In this document: positions 1 through 10,377 of the stretch, one piece after another
Position numbering within the stretch: the first letter of the stretch is position 1
Layout of the letters: every line of letters begins with the position of its first letter
Source: Paraglomus occultum
Lineage: Eukaryota; Glomeromycota; Glomeromycetes; Paraglomerales; Paraglomeraceae
Length of the DNA stretch: 24,871 nt
NCBI GenBank assembly: GCA_910592205.1
Contig: CAJVPJ010000446.1
Span: 1-24,871 of the forward strand
Reading direction: 5' to 3'
Notes under the pieces: model-generated
What the model was told of the DNA's origin: nothing
What the model saw: only the letters and a program-made list of their open reading frames with translations
The model's database searches: none
Program-made: the position numbers and the translations under genes

Positions 1-68
1 TAACACTTTTATTATTATGATTATGGATAACGTTAGCGAAATAAAAGTATAAATGTAAAATATAAATA
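1..68. other. AT-rich flank, no gene seen
   Basis: Short AT-rich sequence running up to the TA that flanks the first inverted-repeat element. No coding frame or structured feature is visible. Confidence 0.5.
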
Positions 69-344
69 ACCACACTGCCAACGAAGTGACAGGTTATACA
101 CTAGTTATATGACATAATATCGCGATTTTTCCAGAGTTACACACAGTAAAAAATTTTATTTACCATAATTTAAAGATCCACCCCCTAATTATTTGTCTCA
201 TGATTCGACATCCACCAATTGTATCCGCTTGTGCGATGTAGATCTTTCCATTTATTTATATTTAGTTTACATTTAGCAATGATCACTGCCAAAACGGCCT
301 CTGAGGTTTTAATAGTATAACCCGCACTTCGTTGGCAGTGTGGT
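69..344. mobile_element. Small inverted-repeat element (MITE-like), TA-flanked
   Basis: A 276-bp element bounded by perfect 20-bp inverted repeats: 69-88 begins ACCACACTGCC and 325-344 ends GGCAGTGTGGT. Inside these the similarity continues imperfectly (GGTTATAC at about 93 and its inverted partner at about 313-320). Both ends are followed by TA (67-68 and 345-346), as expected of a Tc1/mariner/pogo-type target duplication. It has no coding capacity. The AACGAAGT motif in the repeat also occurs in the pogo-like termini elsewhere in the window, so mobilisation by a pogo-type transposase is plausible but inferred. Confidence 0.7.
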
Positions 345-348
345 TATA

Positions 349-1663
349 CACAGTGACATCCACTTTAACGAAGTCATCCGTTCCGCAGAATTTCTTCATT
401 AATCTGAAATCTTCGTTATTCCGAATTGTTCACGTGATTTAATCGGTTTGAATATCCAATAAAATTCGTTTATTTATTTATTATGTACGCAAATTTTTAT
501 GCAAAACTAATGTAATTGTAAATTTTCGTTTGTCTTTTCTTCTGCATAATATTCCCCAAGAATACTCTTGCATAACTTGGTTACAATAAAAAGATTATTA
601 ATATTATTAATTGCTTCTGCTGATGATACTGTACCTTCCTCACTTTCTCTAGTTCCTTTTCCTCCTCCTCCTCTTCTGAATACCTTGAATAGTTGCTACA
701 ATTTCTCTCATCATGCATGAGTCTTGTTCTTCAGTATAATCAGTTATGTTATAAGTTCCTTCCCCCAAATCAATATATTTAATATTCACGAACTGTAGTC
801 ATGGATTCTTCTAATGGTTGTATATATACTTAGTTCATATCGTGAAAGAATTTGTTGAAGTTCAGTGTGCTGTTGTGGAAGCTGTGATTTGTCTACACTA
901 TCTAATTTACCTCTGCGTCAATAATCTCATAAATCATTTCATTGTTGAAATTTATTGAGCCACCCATCTGAAGCTAAAAAATTCCTAATTTCCATTAACT
1001 CAGCTAATTTCTTCACTTTATTTTGCAAAACATGACTGTTAAAAGTGATTTCCATCTTGAATTGCCTGCTCCACCCATAAAGACACTGCTTCTTCAATTT
1101 GAGGAAAATAACTCTTGCGTTCTCATTTCGAATTCTTTTTTTGAAGTAAATCGTCCTCAAATGCCAACCACCTGTCTTTTGCTTTCAAAATTTCACTAAC
1201 AGTAGATTCTCCAATGCCATACTTGTTCGCTATTTCAATATGTTTTAAATGTGGGTTATTCTCTTTCTCCTGACACAGTTCCTTTTTTTGGGCAAGTGTA
1301 AGTATTGATTATGATCTTTTTGACATGGATGTCTTGTCTTTAATGTGATGTTTTTGGAAGGCATAATGATAAAGAGCAAGCATATAATAGAAGGAAACAA
1401 TATAAATCTTTATTTATATTGTAGATGTTGATGGATAATTCTGATTAGTTAATTCCTATAACGAACTTCATTATATTGCTAAAGTGAATGGATTTTATTA
1501 TGCATGATCTATTGAATTCTTCATTCATCATTATATAGCATTTTATATATAAATCTTCGTTAATCTAAAATTATTTTGTTAAGAGCAAACTGGTTCCAGA
1601 AAAATACTTCGTTATAAGCCATCTTCGTTAAAGTGAGAGTTTGTTAAAGTGAATGTTACTGTG
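349..1663. mobile_element. Internally deleted pogo/Tigger-like DNA transposon
   Basis: The left end reads CACAGTGACATCCACTTTAA from 349. The right end, read on the minus strand from 1663, gives CACAGTAACATTCACTTTAA. They are near-identical terminal inverted repeats, flanked by TA at 347-348 and 1664-1665. CTTCGTTA-type motifs recur just inside both ends (about 364-415 and 1606-1630), as is usual for pogo-superfamily subterminal regions. At about 1.3 kb the element is much shorter than a full Tigger. It carries only the N-terminal DNA-binding part of a transposase on the minus strand plus an acidic tail-like stretch (about 600-720). The DDE catalytic core is not recognisable, so it is probably non-autonomous. 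Confidence 0.75.
939..1364 (-). pseudogene. Pogo/CENP-B-like transposase, N-terminal DNA-binding part, frameshifted
   Basis: On the minus strand an ATG at 1364 opens a short frame. A shifted frame (about 1305-1165) then encodes a psq-type helix-turn-helix with key stretches LTLAQKKELC, IANKYGIGESTVSEIL and KAKDRWL. A further shifted frame (1160-939) encodes the second, CENP-B/Tc5-type HTH, ending in a segment around ELMEIRNFLASDGWLNKF. This two-HTH order is the DNA-binding architecture of pogo-superfamily transposases and CENP-B. At least two frameshifts and several stops break it, and the DDE domain that should follow is absent. In intact relatives this region binds the transposon termini in the nucleus. 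It lies between the TA-flanked termini of its own element, which fits a decayed self-encoded gene. Confidence 0.75.
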
Positions 1664-2097
1664 TATAACATTTGTTGCATTGTTTATGGATGCAAAATAC
1701 GACTAATTTCCGCTGTTAATTTGTTGTCTAAAAAGGGGTATGTATTAGTATGGCTTTCTTTGTATATGCTCTTGTCAACTTCTATTTAAATAAAATTATC
1801 TAACTTATTATGATTTGTGCCTGATCTGTCCATCAGCCCGATCTGAACCAGGTTGATTGTCATTGATTGATTTTGTCAAACCCCCCCTAAATCTATCACC
1901 TAATCTTCTCAAATAGCACCAAAACTATTACGTAAACATCGAAATAAAAGTGATAACTTGTAACGCGCCTCAGATGTGTAATTGATCTCATCAATAAAAT
2001 TCTTTCTAAAATTCGCTTTAATAAGTATCAATATCAACTTACTTATCAATACCAATCAATTATACTAAAAATTTTACTTAAAAATGTCTGTAAATGC
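1664..2097. other. Intergenic, nothing recognised
   Basis: AT-rich sequence between the pogo-like element and the first integrase remnant. I see no coding frame, hairpin or repeat of note. Confidence 0.4.
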
Positions 2098-3565
2098 ATG
2101 AGTATTGAGAAATTCAACACCTTGATTGAGGAATATCTCAACAACTTAGAACCCAAATTTTGGGAAAAGGCATTGATTTCACAGAAGCTTGCCAATGTTG
2201 TGATAGATGTAAGATGTGCTGGTTGCTGATAAAAATTGGGTTATGAAGCATTTTGCAATCATGAGAATCAGAGAGTCAAATCATTTAATTGAGAAAAATT
2301 GGAGAAGCTTGTCTGTGTTAGAGAACACTTGTATGATGTGATTGGAGGGTTGCATGAGGAATTACAGGTTGTAGAAAAATCTTATGAATGCATAAGTTAA
2401 TTAACATTCTTTTCCAGATTTGTAGACAATATAGCTGGATTCCATGACCACTTGTAGCAAAATGTGTTGCTGCTTGCAGTACTTGCACAAACAGAAGACC
2501 ATTGAAGACATCATCAGAAATAAAACCAATTATTGAGTTAGAATTTTATCCTGAATGCAGGTATGCATTATACACTTGTTAATAAAATTAATGAACATAC
2601 ATTGACTTTTTTCTAAAAATTGATCTTATAGACATGAGGGCACAACCAGATGGAGAATATCGATGGATAGCACATGCAAGAGATCACTTTACTTGATTCT
2701 CCTGGACAAGACCCTTGAAGAGTAAATATAAAGAGGTAAATATGTAGCTAGCTTCTTACTTGAATTATTCATGACATCCAGTGCACTGCGAATCTGCATT
2801 CAGACAACAGGAAAAAATTTGTGGCACAGGACTTGGTGGATCTCTATCTGAAAACCATGATAATAATAATAAATGGATGTCTGTGTCATCTTCAGTCACA
2901 GGGGTTGGTTGAAAAGGGGAATAACATACTCAAGACAAAACTTTCACCTTGGTTGGAAGACAATAAGCATAGTGACTGGAGTTGCAGATTCAGATGGTGA
3001 CATGTAAGTATTATTTTTTTTCTGAATAAAATGCAATGCTTTATTATTATAACAAGTACATCAATCCCCATAATACTGTAATAGGGCTATGAATACTCAA
3101 GTATGCATGGCAATGGGCAAACACCCTATGAGCTTGTATTGGACAAACACCTCATTCACATTATGCTTTATTTAAGGAATTTTATGATTGGGGAGAGATG
3201 AGGAAGATATCCCAGATAATGTGGAAATTCAAGACAATAAGTGTAGGGAAGAAATAGCAGATACTTGTGAGTCAAACAATGCTGGAACAAGCAATAATAT
3301 AAATGAATCAGACAAAATCAGCTGCCTGGATCTGATCATGCTCCAACTTTACCTCATGAAGTATTTTGTAAAATAGCATCTAAAATATACAAAAAAGTGT
3401 TGAGCAAATGAGAACAATTGTGGAGAAAAGAAAACAACAGATAACTTACTCAGTTGGAGAGTTGGTACACATCAATATTCCTCAAATAGACAGAGAAGGA
3501 ATTGACAGGTCATTTCCATGTAAAGTTCTGGAAACCCTTGATGGGGGTTATTACCATCTTTATTA
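2098..3565 (+). pseudogene. Degenerate SCAND3/KRBA2-like retroelement integrase (copy A)
   Basis: Pieces in family order are scattered over three frames. An N-terminal fragment at 2098-2229 contains LEPKFWEKALISQKL. The first integrase block at about 2628-2740 contains GEYRWIAHARDHFT, whose D is the likely first catalytic Asp. The third block at about 2885-2925 contains QSQGLVEKGN, whose E is the likely catalytic Glu. A TPYELVLDK block lies at about 3110. An acidic Asn/Glu-rich linker (3200-3340) and a C-terminal beta-rich tail with VGELVHINIPQIDREG (3408-3565) follow. The second catalytic Asp block is not recognisable. Stops after HFT and repeated frameshifts make it a pseudogene. A GT-AG intron of 81 nt at 3004-3084 (donor GTAAGT) separates the third integrase block from the MNTQ segment. 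The family is Gypsy/Ginger-type integrase-derived. The LINE begins immediately downstream. Confidence 0.7.
3004..3084 (+). other. Probable spliceosomal intron in integrase copy A
   Basis: An 81-nt AT-rich segment starting GTAAGT and ending AATAG. It interrupts integrase-like coding sequence between the QSQG block and the TPYELV block. Size and borders match typical short fungal introns. The reading phase cannot be verified because the host gene is decayed. Confidence 0.5.
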
Positions 3566-3568
3566 TGG

Positions 3569-5682
3569 TCATCTTCTTTTCCTCCTCCCCCAACTGACTC
3601 TCCTCTTTTACAACACATTCCCCATCTCCTCCCCTCATCTTATACACATCTAAGCACTCCTATAACACATGAAGAACTATATGATGCTATAAAATCAAAA
3701 GAAGATCACTCATCTCCTGGCCCTGATGGTCTCCCTTATAAATTCTATAAGCTTTTCCACTTATTGCACATATACTCATTCCAATTTTCTCTATGATATC
3801 ATCTGGTCTTTTTCATCCTCCACCTTCATGGTCTAAAACTACAACTATTCTTATCCCAAAAAAGAATTCTGACCCCCATTATGTTACTAATCTTCGACCT
3901 ATTACTTTATCCAATACTGATATTAAGCTACTTTCCACAATTCTTGCTTCACGTTTCCAAACTCATGCTTCATATTTAATCCATCCATCTCAAACTGGCT
4001 TTATGAAATCACGTAATATATATGACACTATCCTTGATATAAATTATTTTAGCACCATTCCTAATCCTCCTCCAGAATCATTCCTTCTCTCTGTTGACTG
4101 GTCTAAGGCCTATGACCGAGTTTCTCATCCCTGGATAGATTTTCTCCTCAATTCCATCTTCCCCTCTTCTTTTGTTCATCTAACCCATTGCACATATCAC
4201 AATCGTTCTACATTTTTTCAAATAAACTCTTCTCTCTCTCCTCCTCTTCCTATTCATCAAGGTGTCCCCCAAGGAGACCCTTTTTCACCCCTCCTATTTA
4301 ACCTATCTATAGAACCACTTTTTAATTTTATTAGATCCTTTCCTACCTTGGTTATTCGGGCTTATGCAGATGATACAACAATTTTTGGTCACTCCCTTAA
4401 TGATTACTATCTCCTACAACAAATTTTTTCCTTATATCAAACATGTACTGCTGGCACCATCAATTTACAGAAATCTTCTATCTTTCCCCTTACTCCTCTC
4501 TCCTTTCCTTCTCATTCTCTCCCTCCTAACTCTCCACCTATTGTTTCCTCTCTCAATATTCTTGGCTTTCTTCTCCCTATTAATTCATCAAATACCTCCA
4601 TACTGTGGCAGTCACTCCTTAACAGAATCCGTCATCGTTTATCTACTCTCTCTTCTAGACACTTATCCCTAAAAGGAAGAATCTTGGTTACAAAATCTCT
4701 CATCTTGTCTAAAGTTTGGTATCAAGTTCCAATTAGTCCTCCACCTGCAGACATTCAACGGTCAGTTCAAACTCTTATCAATTCTTACATCTGGAATAAT
4801 TCTCATGTACATCCTTCTTTTGAAGTTTCCACACTACCCCTCTTGTCAGGAGGTATTAATTTTCCAGACTTTTCAACTGAATGTCACATAAGGATTGCCA
4901 AATTAGTAGCTCAATGTTTTGACTCTGAACCTCCAATATGGATCAAATGTCTAAACTTACTCACCCTCAATTCCTTCCAAAAAAGTCTTCCATACCTCAT
5001 TCTCAATAACATTGCTCCCTACTCTGCTCCTTATCCCATTAAATCCATCCTCTCTTCAGCCAAGAAAATTCATCTTAAATCTCCCCTTATACTTACATCA
5101 TCTCCATCTCTTTCTATTCTTTGTAATATCATTTGTTATAAATCTCCACTCCCACTAACTCCTTTTTCTCCTTCTCATTATATTGGTTCTCTTTCCTGGA
5201 AAGAAATTCATCACCCCAACTATCCTAGGAAAGTTTCAGACCTTCTCTGGAAGATTGCCCATCAAATTCTCCCAATAGGTTTAGCAGTCTCCAAAATCTG
5301 TCCTTCTTCCTCCTCATGTCCCTGGTGCCATGTTTGCCCTTTATCTATTTCACATCTTTTTCACTCATGCTCTCATGCTTCTCTCATTTGGTCACGTATC
5401 ATCAAGCTATGCAATTATTTTCACCATAACTCAAGCCCTTCTACTCTTCTCCACTCTCCCCATTTAAAACAATTCCACTTTACTGCTCGTCTTCTCATCT
5501 CTGCTGCTCTTTGGACAATTTGGACAGACTATACTTCCTATGCTTTCTCACATTCTCCTCTTTCATCTTCAGTTCAAACCCTCAATTCCATGTTGTCCTT
5601 CCTTATAAGTTATAGTCACCTACATCCTCCTGTTCCACACTGGCCTTCTCCCTCTCAAATTGCAACCATTATTCTACACTAG
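3569..5682 (+). pseudogene. LINE reverse transcriptase with C-terminal zinc finger, one frameshift
   Basis: A 629-residue frame runs from the ATG at 3793 to the TAG at 5682. The preceding about 220 nt (3569-3793) read in another frame with the upstream RT block SPGPDGLPYKFYK, and one T missing near 3751-3756 explains the shift. In the 629-residue frame, residues 25-60 hold the LRPITLSNTDIKLLSTILASR block. Motif A is SVDWSKAYDRV with Asp102. Motif B is GVPQGDPFSPLLF (157-169). Motif C is YADD (191-194), and motif E LNILGFLL lies near 254-261. A zf-RVT type finger follows: Cys509, Cys512, His521, Cys526. The catalytic aspartates are intact. The protein would reverse-transcribe the element RNA at the target site, but the copy lacks its N-terminal endonuclease and is broken. 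I do not assign a LINE clade with confidence. Confidence 0.85.
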
Positions 5683-5822
5683 TACTAGACTTCCACCATG
5701 TAAGGCCTTCCTGCTGGCCACTTCTTTATTTCACCTCTGACTTGTCATGTTAAAACTAGCTTTAGCGAGCCTGTAGCAGGATATCGTAGCTTGGAAATAA
5801 AGTCGTATAAATATAAATATTG
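3569..5822 (+). mobile_element. 5'-truncated non-LTR retrotransposon (LINE)
   Basis: The element begins mid-ORF at roughly 3560-3600, directly after the C-terminal tail of the integrase remnant, and has no apurinic endonuclease domain. This fits 5' truncation on insertion. It carries most of the reverse transcriptase and the C-terminal zinc finger. A short 3' UTR (5683-5822) then ends in an AT-rich tail with an ATAAATATAAATA repeat. No clear target-site duplication was found, so both boundaries are approximate. The plus strand is pyrimidine-rich (CTCC, TTCC runs), unlike the neighbouring DNA, which suggests a comparatively recent arrival. Confidence 0.8.
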
Positions 5823-5912
5823 TATGTATGACACATGTGATCACATAATAATAAACAATGATCTTTGTATTACCTTAAAAAGTATAGTCTATAACTAGAT
5901 ATAAATTTATAG

Positions 5913-5925
5913 GGGGCTTCGCCCC
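5913..5925. repeat. Short GC hairpin
   Basis: GGGGC-TTC-GCCCC, a perfect 5-bp GC stem with a 3-nt loop, stands out in very AT-rich surroundings. Similar compact GC hairpins are frequent as mobile GC clusters in fungal organelle DNA. Here it may mark an element end or an organelle-derived insertion, but a function cannot be claimed. Confidence 0.5.
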
Positions 5926-6549
5926 TGTATTGACATATAAATCTGTTGTGCATAAATGGTGGTTCTTCTTATATATGGTAGAGTATTTATTGCTTACAAA
6001 TGAAATGTTGATGAAAATTTTTATTTTTTATTATTTCTGATATTCATATTAATCCATCGCACAAATTCAATCAAAATATTCCAAACACGCGGAAATACCT
6101 AAATTCCGTATTAACACTACAACGTTTGGCTAATCTGACCACAGACTAATAATCATAATCAATGCTAAAATTAAAGCCGTCTACAATACGACTAGTGATG
6201 TCACAAAGAAAAATAAAGTTTATAATAGAGAAAACCAACGGCGGGCATTACTAAAACAAAGTTTTTCAACATTGAAAACAATTTAACCGAAGGAAATAAA
6301 AAATGAGAGAAAGACCTCGCTAAAAACGCATACGCTAAAAAATGCTAAGCGTCACAGCGTAATGCACGACAATTCGGTAAAAAAAAAATAGAGACTACTG
6401 AAGAAAAGAAAATAGGGAAGTCAGAATTTGAGTTTATACCCAAAAAAGTAAATTACTACCAATGAAGCTTATGTGGCCGTAACCGCAACCCGCTTACAAG
6501 TTTTTAAAGAAAAAAAAGCTTACATTATGACTTCATAAGAAAGCAAGTT
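5926..6549. other. Intergenic, nothing recognised
   Basis: AT-rich sequence between the LINE and the Helitron gene remnant. Around 6318-6360 there are several GCTAA/TAGCG-type short repeats. I found no coding frame and no Helitron 3' hairpin for the adjacent minus-strand element. Confidence 0.4.
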
Positions 6550-8230
6550 TACTTATCGGATGGTAATTGTGTGTAATTTTTTTTGATCGATTCTTGGTCG
6601 CTTTCGACCGTAGACGCAGAGTCCATTTCCTGATAAGTCGTCTGTGATGGTTTGCCAGAAGTTAGAGGGGTTACATTGTCGGCTTTTTCTGGTTGTTTTT
6701 GTTTTCATGATTGAGTCGACTGGGAGCCTTTTGTATTTTTGAACGGCGACTGGTACATAAGTAATCGTTTTCAGAGAGAGCAGTCGAAGTCGGTTTTGGG
6801 TTGTCATTGGGTATTTGATATGTCGATGTGTTTTCAGTAAGATAAATCCATTTACTTTCAGCCATGGATAGAGTGATAAATAAAGTTGGTAAACCTTTTG
6901 CATTTATCATAGTGTTTAAATGATGCTTTTTTCCTTGAAATTAGAATCACCAGTACGAATAAAGTACGCAAAGACATTGATTTTTGTTTATCTACTATCA
7001 TTTGATCAGTATAATAACTTTACGTAACAATTGTATGGCAGAAAGGGATGCATGTATAGAATTAACATGCTGGTGATATATGCGTGCAGTGTTTTGAAAA
7101 TTTCGTAATTTTTCCAGTTGCATATATGACCACATTATCCAAACAGCGTGAAGGCGAAAGCGGGGGTCATATCCCATCCCATTAGTTGAAATTTAATATA
7201 CTTCCCATATGTCATTATTTTAGCATTAAAATTCAAACGATTACATAAGTCACCATAAAATCCACGACCATATCAGGGAATAAAACGGCCGCTAGTTCAG
7301 GATCATTAAAACAAAGTGGTATTTGACTCCTTGGAAAATCTATAGCTAAACGAAAGTAATGAGCATCTTCATTATGTATTTCATCAGGGAAGTCATACGA
7401 TGGTACAACTATATCTGATAAATTTACGGGAGCAATAAATTCATTATTACTATCTGATGCGTGGGTTGTCCGTGGCCAGACGGTAGGAGATGTTTGGGAA
7501 TTATGTGCGAGCAAATGCAAAGCAATGGAATGGCAAGCAGACAGATAGAGATTATTTTATTGGAGCCAATCACAAGCATAACGTAATGATGGATGATACC
7601 AGCAATTGTCAGGAGCAGATAAATCAGCAGTTTGCAGAAAAGCCCTAATAATACCTGAGTTGAGTGAAAATGTTCTTCGGTTTTTGGAATATCCCATTTG
7701 ACCAGTGAGCAATCGATATTCGGCAAAAGGATTTGTACCAGAAAAACGACCTAGACTAGTATGTAAATAGATAGGAAAAAAAATTTTCTTTTGGCATATG
7801 GTACATCGTGGATACATCGAGGTATTAAAACCATGTTCTGTTATTAGAATTCGATTTACATCCAACGCAAACTGCAATTTTGTTGGATTGCGTGGACTGA
7901 CTGTAAGGTTTATTTCTGGTAAAGACATTTCCAATGGATATGTAACGTTATTGTTTCGGGTTATCCATTTTACAGATTGCGGGTATAGCAAGCGTGAGCA
8001 GTAAGAGCAGGGAAGCATGGAAACTGTGCATAATCTTCTTCGTAAAGTTAACGTAATATTTTTTAAATTCATTGGAAGACGCCAATATTGGGTTGTTGAG
8101 CCATCAAAAGCCTGGGTAATTGGCATCTCGGACGGAAAAGAGCGATTGCCATTATTGATAAATAGCGATCTGAGAAAAATTTCGCTGTTTCGAGACTATC
8201 AAGGGTAAATATATCGATGACTTGAGACAT
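6550..8230 (-). pseudogene. Helitron Rep/helicase, N-terminal half, broken
   Basis: On the minus strand an ATG at 8230 starts a short frame that shifts near 8196 into a long one. That frame includes MPITQAFDGSTTQYWRLP at 8126 and runs to a TAA at 7557-7559. Beyond that single stop the same frame continues to 7233. Recognisable blocks are a cysteine-rich module with CSYCSRLLYP and RCTIC, then SLGRFSGTNPFAEYRLLTGQ and the DIVVPSYDFPDEIHNEDAHY region leading to LFPD. After a frameshift near 7255 come the Helitron_like_N blocks GFYGDLCNRLNFN, YGKYIKFQLMGWDM, WSYMQLEKLRN and, at 6910-6840, GLPTLFITLSMAESKW. This matches the region upstream of the HUH nuclease in eukaryotic Helitrons. The HUH His motif and the helicase are absent. 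Downstream of 6840 similarity fades into a basic, low-complexity frame ending at 6553. Confidence 0.8.
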
Positions 8231-8664
8231 TTTTCTTTAGTTTATTGATTATTTTTCTTCACGTTGAATTTGTTTATAAGTGATAAGTGAAAGCTAACTA
8301 AAGAGAAATAAGAAAGGGTTGACGACGAGTTGTATAACGTTTTATTGTAGTCGGGGTGATCAATAAAATGCTAATCAGGGTAGTACAATTTCTCGTACAC
8401 ACAAGTTGGATGACTATTAATTAATTGTCATATATTTCTCACGTTTAAATTTTTTTAGCACCACCCTTATAATTTTAGTCGGTCAATCGGGCGCACAAGT
8501 TCTGCAACTTTCGTTCGACAAAATTCCTTTTCCATAAAAACTAAACTCGTTTATTTTTCCGTGCATTGATTTACTGTTGATCTGTCATGATTTAGGAAAT
8601 TGCGCTAACCTCATTTCTAAATTTGTAAGTGCAAAGTCCGGCCATTTTTATATATATCTATATC
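8231..8664. other. Possible Helitron 5' flank, nothing firm
   Basis: AT-rich sequence upstream of the minus-strand Helitron gene. A TGATCAATAAAAT string at about 8358 recurs at about 11645, near the other Helitron-like fragment, and could be element-derived. No TC-type 5' terminus could be fixed. Confidence 0.3.
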
Positions 8665-8742
8665 AAGTTCTAGAACTAGATCTAGAACTAGCTCTTGATC
8701 TAGAACTAGAACTAGCTCTTGATCTAGCACTAGCACTGGCTC
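8665..8742. repeat. CTAG-rich hexamer minisatellite
   Basis: About twelve hexamer units of the CTAGAA / CTAGAT / CTAGCT / CTTGAT / CTAGCA kind follow each other. A higher-order pattern is present (CTAGAA CTAGCT CTTGAT repeats). In one frame it reads as Leu-Glu/Leu-Asp/Leu-Ala dipeptides, but the frame has no ATG and is not believed to be a gene. The units contain CTAG palindromes, so the single strand can fold on itself extensively. Confidence 0.75.
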
Positions 8743-10045
8743 ACTTTTTTTCGCCTCCGTGCTGTACTCTTTTTTATAAAAAAAAATAATACCAAAACTG
8801 TGTATCGTTGCTCAAACATAAAAATGTAAATATTCCGTGTATCGACTTTTCATATTGCACACTGATTATTCACTTGCTCTGTAATGAAGTAACATTTTCG
8901 ATATTTGTTGTATATGCCGAAGTTTCTTGCGTTCATACAGCAATTGTTTTTGATTGTCCTTGACATCCATCTTATTGCTATCTTTAGCTATCCCATCGTA
9001 TATTTCTTAACCAATTATTTGTGCTTCGTAAATGTATAAATTTAATTTAGGTTATGTGAAATTATTAAACCATTGTTATTTGCCTTGATATTATATTTTA
9101 CACGATGAACGATTGGTTCAGAAATTTAGTTTATTATACATGATCGTTGCTCTTTTTGCCTTCTTTCTTCCTTTGCTATAGTTAAAGTTTAACTTTTATT
9201 GTTATGTATAATTCTAGACTTCGAATTATAGAAGAAAAGTTTTTCTTTCAAATATGAAAATCTTATTTACCCAGCCAAAATTTTTTCAATATCATCGGAC
9301 AACATTCATCCGACATGTCACATGACGAAAAAAATATTCTTATTCGCTGAGATTCGATTTGCCTCTATCGATAATGCAGATTGCTGTTTCACAAATTTCC
9401 ATTTAGTTTTCTTCTAAATGAGTAACGTTACATTATTATTGTGTGCTTACAGTACATAAACAGATATTTATGTTATGTTGATTTGCGCCATTTAGTTAGA
9501 GAAATGTATATTTATAAACTTCTTTATTATTACTTATTATATGGTACAAACGCTTACTGCTACTTAGTCGTCATCTCCCGATGTTATGTTCGTTTCTATA
9601 TATTTTATTGAACTTTTCAAGAACAAACAAATAAGGATAGTACTGATTACAATCATCTTTCACTTCCAGTGGTTCGTTCAGTTTACTAGAAAGTTAGTCT
9701 ATGAGAACGAGACACTATACATGATGTTAATAAATTCAACAGTTTCATGTAAATTTGATTAAACACACTCCCGGACCTGATTTGTATGTGCAGTTTGTGA
9801 AACTGATATTCGAATAAGTTATTTTTGCGTTAGCCTTATATTATTTGTATGCTTATGGTATATAAACAGATGTTTGTGACATTTTTTATGTAAGTAATAA
9901 AGATACTAAATAAACTTTTTATTATTGTTATATCAAAGTCCAAAACTCAGTTATGTTGTTATATCTCTTGAGAATAATATAAATTATATCTGTGTGCGAT
10001 AACCAACGTATTTTTGTTGCTTTCAGCTTCCTACGTGATTGCAAA
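8743..10045. other. Long AT-rich stretch, no gene recognised
   Basis: No homology-bearing frame was found. Two segments resemble each other as a diverged direct repeat: about 9445-9480 and about 9848-9885 share GCTTA then TATAAACAGAT. No TIRs or introns are evident. Confidence 0.4.
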
Positions 10046-10365
10046 ATGCCGAACACTGCTACAGTCTCTGTCATTGTTTACACAAAAGACGTGGTCAAAC
10101 AAATAATTCAACGAGTCGCCGCTTATCAATATGAAACTGATTGCTTCCAAGATATTACTTACAGTACTTTTTAAATGCAAGCAGAACTTATCGGTAAGAC
10201 TTTAATGTCAATGATTTTGTTCAATTTACCGGAAGGCTTATCTACGAAAATAAAACTCAATACTAATACATGACAATAATAAATACAACAGTTCTACGGG
10301 ATAGGACCTTAGACTCACACCTATCCGATCCGATAACGCACTTCCACTATCAACATCAACCATAA
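10046..10365 (+). pseudogene. OB-fold-like protein fragment (copy 1)
   Basis: An ATG at 10046 opens a 42-residue frame ending at TAA 10172-10174. From 10198 a shifted frame reads FNVNDFVQFTGRLIYEN, passes one stop (TAA near 10261) and continues as INTTVLRDRTLDSHLSDPI to 10365. The alternating hydrophobic beta-strand pattern, with a central FTGR/ISGK-type turn, is OB-fold-like. It parallels the frames at 19875-20396 (QISGKFKPLKDNSF) and 21956-22436 (VTGKFKMLNNGSL). In intact form such a protein could bind single-stranded DNA, for example during Helitron replication. That role is inferred, since the similarity was judged by eye. A PIF1 helicase tail lies 0.75 kb downstream on the same strand, as in the second copy. 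Confidence 0.45.
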
Positions 10366-10377
10366 CTATTACAGTAA

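Noticed and set aside
4364-4672. 102-codon plus-strand frame
   Set aside because: It lies wholly inside the LINE reverse-transcriptase frame and is a shadow of it.
7424-7726. 100-codon minus-strand frame
   Set aside because: An alternative frame of the Helitron gene. The homology blocks lie in the other minus frame.
7798-8208. Two plus-strand frames
   Set aside because: Antisense to the Helitron Cys-rich module, with no independent features.
8577-8789. Leu-Glu/Leu-Ala repeat frame as a gene
   Set aside because: Starts at TTG, and its composition is fully explained by the hexamer minisatellite.
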